From the NCBI GenBank assembly GCA_900404475.1, contig OUQQ01000173.1, forward strand, positions 8,970 to 32,347: a stretch of DNA of 23,378 nucleotides. The letters run 5' to 3'. The stretch is from Spongospora subterranea. Its lineage: Eukaryota; Endomyxa; Phytomyxea; Plasmodiophorida; Plasmodiophoridae. The notes beneath the pieces were generated by a model. That model saw nothing but the letters and a program-made list of their open reading frames with translations, ran no database searches and was not told the DNA's origin. This document shows, one piece after another, positions 1 to 8,118 of this stretch (within the stretch, counting starts at the first letter, position 1; each line of letters begins with the position of its first letter). Both the position numbers and the translations under genes were made by a program.

Positions 1-30
1 CCCCCCCCCCCTTTAATCTATTGTGCAGTA

Positions 31-722
31 ATGGGCCAACAAGACACTGTTGACAGCCAACCATAATCAGCGACTGCCGACAATGGCGATTGCAGGTTGA
101 TCCATCGTCAGAACCGTATTCATTCCTTGGCCAATTCAGTCAACGACCGTTAGTTACTTGTTGGATATTTCGACAATGTTCTGCCGAATTCGGGTGTTCG
201 ATCGTTTATCGTCGTGTGGTCGCGTTGTTCCAGACAGGGTCACTGAAGATCATTATCTTATCGACAAACCGCTCTTCCCCATGTCTATATTTCTGTAAAC
301 GAGATATGTTGAATGGGGCCCGGTGCAGATCACGTCGTGTGTCTGCTATGCCATACAGTTAGAGCGCCAAACACTCGTCGCCTGTTTCATTATTGCCCTA
401 AAGTCGTTCGGTAATTGCTTTACGAGCGACATTCTAGAGGAGCAAAGACTTCAGAGTGGAAATACATCGGTGTTTGATAAACAATTTAATGGGGAAATGC
501 CATAATAACCCAGCACCATTGATAAAGGGACCGGCTGTGATCGGTGGAGAGAGAGATGTAGGAGGGCGGCGACATGCACAGGGCGTTTGAGAATACCGAT
601 TGATGATATGTGCAGAACGGCAGCCCACCCCAATAATAATTGGCCAACATGATATTGGTGACCGCACCCCCATTATCCTATTGAACGGGAACCGCTTGTT
701 ATCAGCCGAATCGCGGCTATAG
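31..722 (+). CDS. Tentative five-exon gene, unknown product
   Basis: A spliced model joins exons 31-48, 96-294, 359-410, 455-557 and 624-722 into 156 codons. The four GT-AG introns are 47, 64, 44 and 66 nt, the size seen in the reliable genes nearby, and all junctions keep frame. I recognise no domain. Exon 2 is doubtful: another frame between about 150 and 297 is also open and coding-like, ending at a stop near 296, so the gene may be shorter or split differently. A start upstream of the window edge is also possible. The splice-size fit is the main support; there is no homology support. Confidence 0.3.
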
Positions 723-1015
723 AGATTAACCGCTGGCAATCATTGGCCATCACCGAATCATATATATGAAGAAATTGATCAAGCGGCGTTCGACGATATA
801 CTGTAGAATGTGGTGAGCACCGACACCTCCTCTCCTGTGAATTTGATGGAACGGCAACACACCACATCACTGGTGGGCACAGTTTAGGACACGTTGAGTT
901 TAGCACGTTGAAAGTGTTCAGGCCAGCACAGCCCGACGGGTGATCGTAGGGTCATTGCGCCATCCGAATCTCGGCTCGTCACAGTGTCAATCATACTATT
1001 TCCCATTATCAAACA

Positions 1016-1366
1016 ATGGCAGGGGTTGAGGTCGACAACTCCTTCAATGAATTGGGGGGCGACAAGGTCGCCGTCCAAGAAGGTCAACACGTATCTGATG
1101 CACGGATTGTGGTGCGGAAAACGGATATGCCCAGTGAGATGCAAAAGGAGGCGATCGAAGTGATCACCGATGCGTTAAGAGGATCAGCTATCGATAAGGA
1201 TGCCGCCACCAAGATTAAGCAAGCGTTTGACGCTAAATACCCAAAATCAACATGGCATTGTGCGGTTGGAAAACATTTTGCAGCGTCTATAACGCATCAG
1301 AGTGCGTTTCAGATGTTCATCTCCATCGACTCGCGAACCGTGATGTTGTTCAAATCGCAGGAATAA
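1016..1366 (+). CDS. Dynein light chain, LC8 (DYNLL) type
   Basis: A single-exon ORF of 116 residues. From residue about 35 it follows the LC8 family closely: the segment KTDMPSEMQKEAIEVITDAL, then an acidic/lysine helix, the hallmark WHCAVGKHFAASITHQ near residues 80-95 and the terminal strand MLFKSQ. LC8 forms a homodimer that serves as a hub in cytoplasmic dynein and many other complexes, binding short linear motifs in its edge groove. Canonical LC8 is about 89 residues; here roughly 28 extra residues (MAGVEVDNSFNELGG...) precede the conserved core. The ATG at 1016 is the first in frame. The stop is only 26 bp from the stop of the convergent CstF-50 gene, so the two 3' ends must share or overlap transcription-termination signals. 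Confidence 0.9.
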   Translation: MAGVEVDNSFNELGGDKVAVQEGQHVSDARIVVRKTDMPSEMQKEAIEVITDALRGSAIDKDAATKIKQAFDAKYPKSTWHCAVGKHFAASITHQSAFQMFISIDSRTVMLFKSQE

Positions 1367-1392
1367 AAAAGGGATCAAGTAGAGATATGTAT

Positions 1393-3661
1393 TTAATCAA
1401 CAGTCCAGAATTTGGCGGTTCCATCTTCGCTACATGTCAATATCGCCGGTTCGGCTTTTGAGGTCGCAATCCATGTCACTGACTGTAAATATCATGAATG
1501 AATTAGTGTCAAATATGATGACGAGATTGATGAATGATTGTACCTTGGTATGAGTAGAGATCTTAGAGACTTGCACTCCTGTCCTGGTATCCCAAATGGT
1601 CACGTTCCCCGACATCTCATCGCCGCTCATGACGAACTCATCATTGAAACTAAAAACGCTCTTGATGTTGATCCGCCCAGTCTGGTTGTGTGTTGCTCCT
1701 TCGTATGTATGAACAAGGCGTCCTGTACTCACTTCCCATAATCGCGACGTTGAGTCCTGAGTAAAAATTGATACGATCCCAAGAACCAGAAAATCAGTGC
1801 TTACCCGTCCACCAGAGAGAACATATTTGCCATTTAGTGAGAATTGCAAGTTGGAAATAGGAGCACCTGAATGAGCATGGGCGATCGTTCGAATACAGGA
1901 ACTACTAATTCCATCCCATAGCTAATCCATTATCCAACATCTGTAAAACCGCCGAGATTCGAAAGACAATGTGCTGACCTTGATTGTACCATCTAATGAT
2001 CCGGAAGCATAACACGACCCTTGATCGGCATAGCGGACCTGACCATTGAAAAGCTAATGAACAGACCGAGGGGAACTCTCACGCGCGACAATCAATACAT
2101 AGGAAACAGAATTTTGGTGAAAAGACTTTTGATCTGCTGAGCAGAATCGTTGGAACGTATTAACATCGTACCTAGTAGCGACAATATTAGCGCTAAAACA
2201 AAAACCAAATGATTGACTAAGCATTACATATACACGGCTTGGCGATCGGTTCCACAAATCAGAAAATCACCGCTTGGATGAAAAGCAATCGAGTTAACAA
2301 TTGAATTCTCTGTTTGACAGTGTTATTTGTTGTTTAGCGAAATCATACTTCCGAGAACCTTTTATCTGTTTGAAAGACCTTTTCAAAGTAGACCGTTGCA
2401 AATCAAAAAACTTAATTGTCGAGTCGTGGGATGCCGACACTAAAAAGTCTCGCATAGGATGGAACAGAACCTGATCATAAACAAACTGGGTACGGCTAAT
2501 AAGAATTGTTGAATAAAACCGACCTGTGATATCTGCGCAGAATGATCATAGTATGTTCTGATGACAGGTCTGGAGGCAGACTCCTCCGACCCTTTAATTT
2601 GTGAGTAATGATGCATTTTATCGACGTCTAGCTGTGGGAATATTGTCAGCTCACTGATAAAGCATCGCCAACTAGATATCGATTACATATTTGATCGAAA
2701 AATCATTACTGGCCGAAGCTGCATAGTTCCCGTCTAAGCTGAAGCACCCCGCCCTTACCGCGTTCTTATGTAGTGCCACAAACCGGGTTTTATAAATCGG
2801 GAACTGTCGAGTTCTGATAATCCAGGGCTGAGGTAACGGTTGAGACATGAGAACGAAACACTACTTACAGGATCGAGCTCGATTCACGATCAATTGTCAA
2901 ATCCATGGCATTCTCTTTTCCGGTTGGGACGTATGTCTTTGGGTCATTCGCAGCGTCATCCTGTGTGGGAATCGATCAGCAAATCGACAGCACACCAGAT
3001 AATTGATGGACGAACATCATCTATTTGCTGACCAGCTGCAATGCCGTCGGAGATCGTTTGCTCCTGATTTTGATCATGGTTGGATATGAGGTTGGCCAAC
3101 TTCCTATCTGGAATAGCTGGATCTACATCAAGTTGAACTGAATCCGCCTGAACATTAGACGATCATCATCGAGCCGTAATCGTGAATCAATGAATTTACC
3201 AATGATGATGCAATAGCAGTAAATCCATCATCATGAAGTTGACGGATAATCAATGCATATAACGCCATATCTGATGCAGTCCTAGGTTCACCTGCTGCTC
3301 CATCACCATCATCTTCATCCTGATATCGTCCAGTTCCTCATCCCCCAATACACCTGACGATATGGGGTATTACCTGAGCCAGGTCCATAATATGTGCCGA
3401 TAGGGAATCCCGATCATGGTCGTCTTGCCATTCCTGACCATGAACTCCGCTTCCATCGGCCTCAGCATCCACCGTTATCATCTGTCGCTCATCGATCGTA
3501 TATGAACCCGCCTGGACCTGGCCCTGACCGCGCTCCTCCTCCTGGTCCTGGCCCTGATCGGTTCCCTCATCACATCCTGATGGGATCATATCCCCATCTC
3601 CCTGCTCGACTTCCATCCCGGCCCCGCCATCCCTGACCATATCATCATCAGGCCCCTCCAT
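1393..3661 (-). CDS. Cleavage stimulation factor subunit 1 (CstF-50), WD40 protein with acidic N-terminal extension
   Basis: Thirteen exons: 3661-3374, 3319-3200, 3147-3016, 2960-2869, 2813-2687, 2631-2524, 2470-2359, 2309-2234, 2192-2099, 2053-1979, 1921-1805, 1756-1544 and 1482-1393. Introns are 41-61 nt, GT-AG and frame-preserving, giving 547 residues. The core from Met-114 (434 residues; human CSTF1 is 431) has the N-terminal dimerisation helix (LYALIIRQLHDDGF) followed by WD repeats that track CstF-50: SIKYLDVDKM, PVIRTYYDH, HPSGDFLICGT, RYDVNTFQRF, LWDGISSSCIRTI, LSGGRDSTSRLWEVSTGR, and a terminal blade ILTCSEDGTAKFW. CstF-50 belongs to the complex that binds GU-rich RNA downstream of poly(A) sites. 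The first 113 residues are an Asp/Glu/Gly/Gln-rich extension, joined by a 54-nt intron (3320-3373) that removes an in-frame TGA. If that intron is not used, translation would start at 3268. Core very secure; extension likely. Confidence 0.9.
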
Positions 3662-4100
3662 CCCCGCTCCCTCCTTTCTCCTCTCTTTCCCCCTCAATAT
3701 GGAATATGATATCCCACGCAATTTCCCCCATAAACTACCAAGATGACCCTCTCAACAAAAATATATATCTGGACCAGTATAACAGATCCACTGAGGAAAC
3801 ACGTGAAACAGGCTGTATCATTAAACTGCATGATTGGTAATGGACCCGTTGGTGATGGATTGAGGTGGTTGGTGGGAGAGAGTGGTGTCCCTTCAGTGTC
3901 ATCCACGGATACATTATAGTGTATGCTTTTGAGCTGATTAGGACGAATTCACTGGTCCCCTGCAGAGGTTCAAGGACAGGACGAACCTGAGAAACCATTG
4001 CCTGGCTAGCGATTGCACTTGAAATTACTTACCGATTGCACGATCCCCCTCGATCGTTGAGCTAGGCCAATATAACCCCAGTCCTCAACGCGTATTATCC
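3662..4100. promoter_or_regulatory. Divergent intergenic region between CstF-50 and Sec14-GOLD
   Basis: About 440 bp separate the two divergent start codons. The minus strand carries an open stretch (about 3998-3735) with possible 46-nt and 53-nt introns ending at TTTCTCAG and CTAATCAG. It encodes nothing I recognise and could not be joined in frame to the acidic first exon of CstF-50. It probably holds both promoters; extra 5' exons of CstF-50 cannot be excluded. Confidence 0.35.
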
Positions 4101-5666
4101 ATGCAGAAATCCGACGATACTGTCGAGCGAGATGCGGCCTCGTTCGTGTCGGGCGCGTATGAACAGGAAAACACCATGTCAACGCTCCTGGTAAAACATG
4201 AAAATGAGTTCCGAGTTATGCATGAGAGATTCGCTGGAAGAGAGGTAAATTGTCGCTCCGTTCAAAGGTGAGAAATTGAATTTTCCGTCAGGACGATGAT
4301 TATATATTATACCGCTTTTTGAAAGCATTCAAATTTGATGTTGAAGTGGCCAGCCAGAAATTAGAGCAAACGCTATTATGGAGAACGGCTAATGATTATG
4401 AGGCGATTAAAGCGGCCGTTAAAGGTCTGGATCCTAATGATCTTGAATCATTCCCAGGTGGGAAACTTATCGCCAAATATTTCCCCCAATGGTACACATA
4501 TCGTATATGTATTGAGCTAACATTTTAACAATGTCTCCGGATTTGCATCGTGCAGCACGAGATATTCCCTGGATCGCGATAGCAATATCGTGGGTATCAT
4601 CTGTCCTGGTTTGGCGCTACCCAATGAGATTGTGGCACACCTATCGGATAACGATTATCACAAGTTCGAGACGTATATGATGGTCTGTCTGGTACGTTCA
4701 TGTTCCTTTTCGTCGTCCTACGCCTACCTGATGCTCATCGTCCCTTAAACTACCAGAGCCAATATATCGGCAGACTCAGCCATGCACGAGGAGTTGTCGT
4801 CAGGATGACCCGTATCGTTGATCTGCAAGGGCTAGGCATGAAACATTTATCGAAGAGTATGCTTGATACAATTGTCGCATCATTCTCCGTCGCTCAATCA
4901 CATTTTGTCGAACATATGGTCGTACACGCCCCTCTTTGCCATTGCACACGCCGGTTTCTAATCACGTTCCTCTAGTCCCATATAATTGTGATCAATGCCC
5001 CGGCTGTGTTTAACATTGCTTGGGCTGTGATTCGCCCTGTTCTTAGCGAAAGAACTCAGAAGAAGGTACTGGGATCACGATAAGTGCGGTGATGTTTAGT
5101 GACATCTCTACCCTTGTTCGACAGGTGATCATATCGGGGTCCAATTATCAGTCGACATTACTGAAATATATCGCGCCTGAAGAGCTGCCGATATCATATG
5201 GTGGGAACTGTACTCGTCCCGCCGTCGTCATTCACGATCACGAGGCGGGATTTGAGAATATGACGATCCCTGCAGGCGCTTCCATAGAAAAAACGGTACT
5301 TCAACTGCTCGTCGTTTCTCTCACAGATTCTGACCAGAAGATCAGATAGCGGTTAAACCAGGAATGGTGGTTGAATGGTCGATAAGGTCGGAGGGAAAGG
5401 ATATTGGATTGTCTGTAGATTTTACCGATGAATGCTCCTCAATGTCGGTGATCTGCCCACCCGCCCGAATTCCGTCCAACTCGCATACCGTGATCGGATC
5501 ATGGACAGCGTCAGCACAGCAATCGGGCACTGCTCTTTTCAAATTCGATAATTCCTATTCCCGATTTACATCGAAACAGGTTAAAGTTCGGATAGATACT
5601 GCTTGTCAAGACAATAGCCCTGAGATAACAGATAAGAATCAATCCGTATCACTTCTAGATAAATAA
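4101..5666 (+). CDS. Sec14-like phosphatidylinositol/lipid-transfer protein with C-terminal GOLD domain
   Basis: Seven exons (4101-4244, 4292-4491, 4556-4691, 4757-4918, 4976-5065, 5125-5295, 5346-5666) with introns of 47-65 nt give 407 residues, close to animal SEC14L2 (403). The CRAL-TRIO N-terminal helix region is at about 49-85 (DDDYILYRFLKAFKFDVE). The lipid-binding CRAL-TRIO domain runs to about 270, with INAPAVFNIAW and IISGSNYQSTLLKYI, then LPISYGG, the standard end of the family. From about 290 a GOLD beta-sandwich follows (TIPAGASIEKT, VVEWSIRSEGKDIGLSVDF). Members exchange phosphoinositides or other hydrophobic ligands between membranes; the GOLD domain usually mediates Golgi or protein contacts. 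The frame is open upstream to a TGA at 4020, and the ATG at 4101 is the only candidate start. The N-terminal segment is short. Ligand specificity cannot be read from sequence alone. Confidence 0.88.
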
Positions 5667-5783
5667 TAGCAACATTCTCTAGTCATTACTTGATCCATTG
5701 CAGTACCAAATGCTGAAGTCGAATATCTAATATCCGGCACATCCTGTTTCCGTTGCGGCTAAAGGGTCGAGGACCTGGGGTCA

Positions 5784-6536
5784 ATGGCGGCAAGTTTATG
5801 GGCGAATTCGCTAAGGCGATTTCCTAATCAGCATGGACCAGCGTCATCTCATAAAAGATGGCAGAGTGATGTTCCTCGATCATCAGCGATAGGAAGAGAA
5901 CTCAAGGTCAAGGGTAATAACGATGGGCTTCAATCGACTCGACAATCATCGTCAACGTCAATCGTGGCCGATCATAAAACTAGTTGGCCTAAATCTGTAT
6001 CGGTTTTACCGACACCATCATCAGCCCGTTCTCTGCCATCAACCCCAACGTTTATGCGCCATGGATTTCGACCATCCAGTTCCACCATCAGTCCCCCCTC
6101 AACCTGTATCGAGGAGTCGGACAACGACGATCTTGGTGAGGATGATTGTGATAGATTATGGGATTCATTGAGGTCGGCTCTGAGAGAAGGGGTCATCATG
6201 GTGAAGTCTCTAGCAGATCGGTGTGAGAAAGGAAGGTCCAGTACAGAATTTTCGAGCGTCGGTTTCATGGACCAGGAAAAGTGTTATGATCATGAAACCG
6301 GATCCAAGCGCTCTGATACAATATTGGCACAAGATAGTACGGGTCGTGGGTCTGGGGCCGATCATGTGATGTGGTCAGAGCGAAGCTGGGATATTGAATC
6401 AGACGCGGCCGCTAGCAAGAAACTATTAGGGAAACTGAGGGAATGGAGAAGAGAACAGGATAGGGTCTACAGTAGATATAGGATCAACAGGACACGAATA
6501 TGCCATCAGATCATATGCGAGAACTCGGATGGATAA
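5784..6536 (+). CDS. Uncharacterised 250-residue Ser/Pro-rich protein
   Basis: One long open frame begins with ATG 5784, 118 bp after the Sec14-GOLD stop, and ends 72 bp before the stop of the convergent gene. Residues 1-110 are rich in Ser, Thr, Pro and Arg and look disordered. An acidic patch follows (EESDNDDLGEDDCD), then a likely amphipathic helix (RLWDSLRSALREGVIMVKSL) and, near the end, a basic helix (KKLLGKLREWRREQDRVYSR). No transmembrane segment, signal peptide or known catalytic motif is visible. Unlike its spliced neighbours it shows no intron. The composition suggests a regulatory or scaffold protein, but I do not recognise a family. It may be a lineage-specific gene. Confidence 0.55.
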   Translation: MAASLWANSLRRFPNQHGPASSHKRWQSDVPRSSAIGRELKVKGNNDGLQSTRQSSSTSIVADHKTSWPKSVSVLPTPSSARSLPSTPTFMRHGFRPSSSTISPPSTCIEESDNDDLGEDDCDRLWDSLRSALREGVIMVKSLADRCEKGRSSTEFSSVGFMDQEKCYDHETGSKRSDTILAQDSTGRGSGADHVMWSERSWDIESDAAASKKLLGKLREWRREQDRVYSRYRINRTRICHQIICENSDG

Positions 6537-6608
6537 GATGCAATACTCATGTTCCACCGCCATCATGTATTAAACGATATCATGTAATATTGAACACGGC
6601 AGTCCATG

Positions 6609-7604
6609 TCATACCCATGACAAGATGGATGGCGAGGATATATTGCTACGACATGCCGATGATCGGGGCGATTTCATCCTTTGATTTTGTCGTGCATTCC
6701 CATGATCAGTATCGAATGGGGGATTGACAACATGTTGGGGATACTCTTTACGGTATGAAGGAAGGTGATCAACTCCATATGGCGGATCTGACATCTTGTA
6801 ATTTGGCTTTGGTTCAATATGGAACAAACTCCTGTCGTGAACGATCTCTGGATCAGACAACCCATCAGGATCGTTATAACATACACCTGATCGAAGGGAC
6901 ATGATTCGCTGCCTATCTTTATAGATCTCCTTATTGATGTCCGCTTGGAGTTTCTCGAAATCATAATGTCGTCTCCCGGACACGTCCTGGTCTTTATTAG
7001 GATATAACCCATGTGACCCAGGAGTAATTGACGAGCGATTCTTTTCGGCTGCATGGCGTAGTAGTGATGATGCATGCGGAATATCGTTTTCAACGTTGAC
7101 CCAATATAATATGTCGTCGTGGTCTGGGGTATGATGTGGTATGATGAGCTTGGACCCAGAATGACCCTGTAGATGATGGTCAGGCTCAGGTCGGAATATA
7201 TTGAGCTGATGGCGATTATGATGGTGGATAACACGGCGAGATGCAGATGGAGTCTTGGTTGTCGTCATGTGCTCGATAAAGTTAGTAGATCGCTTACGGT
7301 GATTACAGGCAGCTGGTGGGCGATAAAATGGGTCCAATGACCTAAGGAATGATGAAATATCGACAGGGCGATGGTCCAGTATAGATCGTGATGCTACTGA
7401 TGGGTAATCGAGGTTGATTGTACGTAATAGATGGATAACAGATTCGATAGGTATAATACCATCATTATACCAGATAATATGGCGACAAATTGCATCATAA
7501 TTCTCAGTGATGATATGGCGCCTCTTAGACTGCGATACTGATTGGGGCGGAGGTAAGGCGGCAGGAAGTGTTGGAGGTCGCCTGACATCGCGCCATACCT
7601 TCAT
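6609..7604 (-). CDS. Uncharacterised 331-residue protein
   Basis: An intronless frame on the minus strand starts at ATG 7604 (MKVWRDVRRPP...). It is rich in Arg, His, Pro, Ser and Asp. The N-terminal third has a plausible folded helix pair (ENYDAICRHIIWYNDGIIPI, then SVIHLLRTINLDYPSV). The middle is histidine-rich, and a second helix (HYDFEKLQADINKEIYKDRQ) lies near residue 220. The C-terminal 90 residues look extended and basic. There are no transmembrane spans and no motif I can name. A second overlapping minus-strand frame (7234-6674) is also open, but its composition is less protein-like. The stop faces the 5784-6536 gene tail-to-tail, and the start lies 128 bp from the next divergent gene. 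Length and spacing support a real gene; function unknown. Confidence 0.6.
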   Translation of the reverse strand: MKVWRDVRRPPTLPAALPPPQSVSQSKRRHIITENYDAICRHIIWYNDGIIPIESVIHLLRTINLDYPSVASRSILDHRPVDISSFLRSLDPFYRPPAACNHRKRSTNFIEHMTTTKTPSASRRVIHHHNRHQLNIFRPEPDHHLQGHSGSKLIIPHHTPDHDDILYWVNVENDIPHASSLLRHAAEKNRSSITPGSHGLYPNKDQDVSGRRHYDFEKLQADINKEIYKDRQRIMSLRSGVCYNDPDGLSDPEIVHDRSLFHIEPKPNYKMSDPPYGVDHLPSYRKEYPQHVVNPPFDTDHGNARQNQRMKSPRSSACRSNISSPSILSWV

Positions 7605-7732
7605 ACAGGACCGATGATAGCACGAATATACTTTGACAGGGATGTTAGTGAATAATATCTAGCCAAACATGATAGCGTATCTCGAGATTTGTCGTAATAT
7701 CTTTCATAATCGGAGTGCTAGAGGCACGCCAG

Positions 7733-8098
7733 ATGACGAATTCCAGTCCTGCGAAGTTGAGAAATTACCTCGAAATCCTAGACATCGCCCTATCACACTT
7801 TTTTGATTTGACACTAATTTGGAAGGATTGAATGAGCGCAATAGTTTATTCAAGAATACAATATCTTCAAATGGCATAAACAAACTTATCGACGAATTAT
7901 TGGCGAAAATCAGTGCCTATTAAGTTTAATTTTGATACAGCCAAAACATTTTTGGACTTATTGCGCTCTGTCCCCATTTTAAAATGGATCGTTTACAAGG
8001 CCCAGGCCGATTTAGTCGTGGAAATTACGGCTAAGGTATTGACAAACGATAAAAAAATGTCCTATACGGTAGTTCATATAGCGGATCCCAAGTCATAG
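7733..8098 (+). pseudogene. Small gene with apparently disrupted frame (pseudogene or sequence errors)
   Basis: Three coding-like pieces lie in order. From ATG 7733 a 32-residue piece (LRNYLEILDIALSHFFDLTL) ends at TGA 7829-7831. From about 7828 the minus-one frame continues smoothly (LNERNSLFKN, INKLIDELLAKI). From about 7905 the original frame resumes (FNFDTAKTFLDLLRSVPILK, then beta-like strands) to a TAG at 8096-8098. No GT-AG intron explains the changes, so two compensating single-base indels are the simplest reading, either as decay or as assembly error. The composition (helical N-terminus, mixed alpha/beta C-terminus) suggests a small subunit-type protein, but I cannot name it. The stop is only 20 bp before the kinase ATG. 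Confidence 0.4.
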
Positions 8099-8118
8099 TG
8101 GGCGTGGCCTAACTGTAG

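Noticed and set aside
1..11. Run of C at the left edge as a possible telomere or functional tract
   Set aside because: A homopolymer with no repeat unit; more likely a sequence-end or assembly artefact.
3394..3636. Plus-strand Pro/His-rich open frame
   Set aside because: It is the exact antisense of the acidic first exon of CstF-50; its composition follows from the repeat-like GA-rich codons of that exon.
3735..3998. Minus-strand open stretch upstream of CstF-50 as additional N-terminal exons
   Set aside because: Plausible introns exist within it, but none joins it in frame to the acidic exon, and no motif is recognised.
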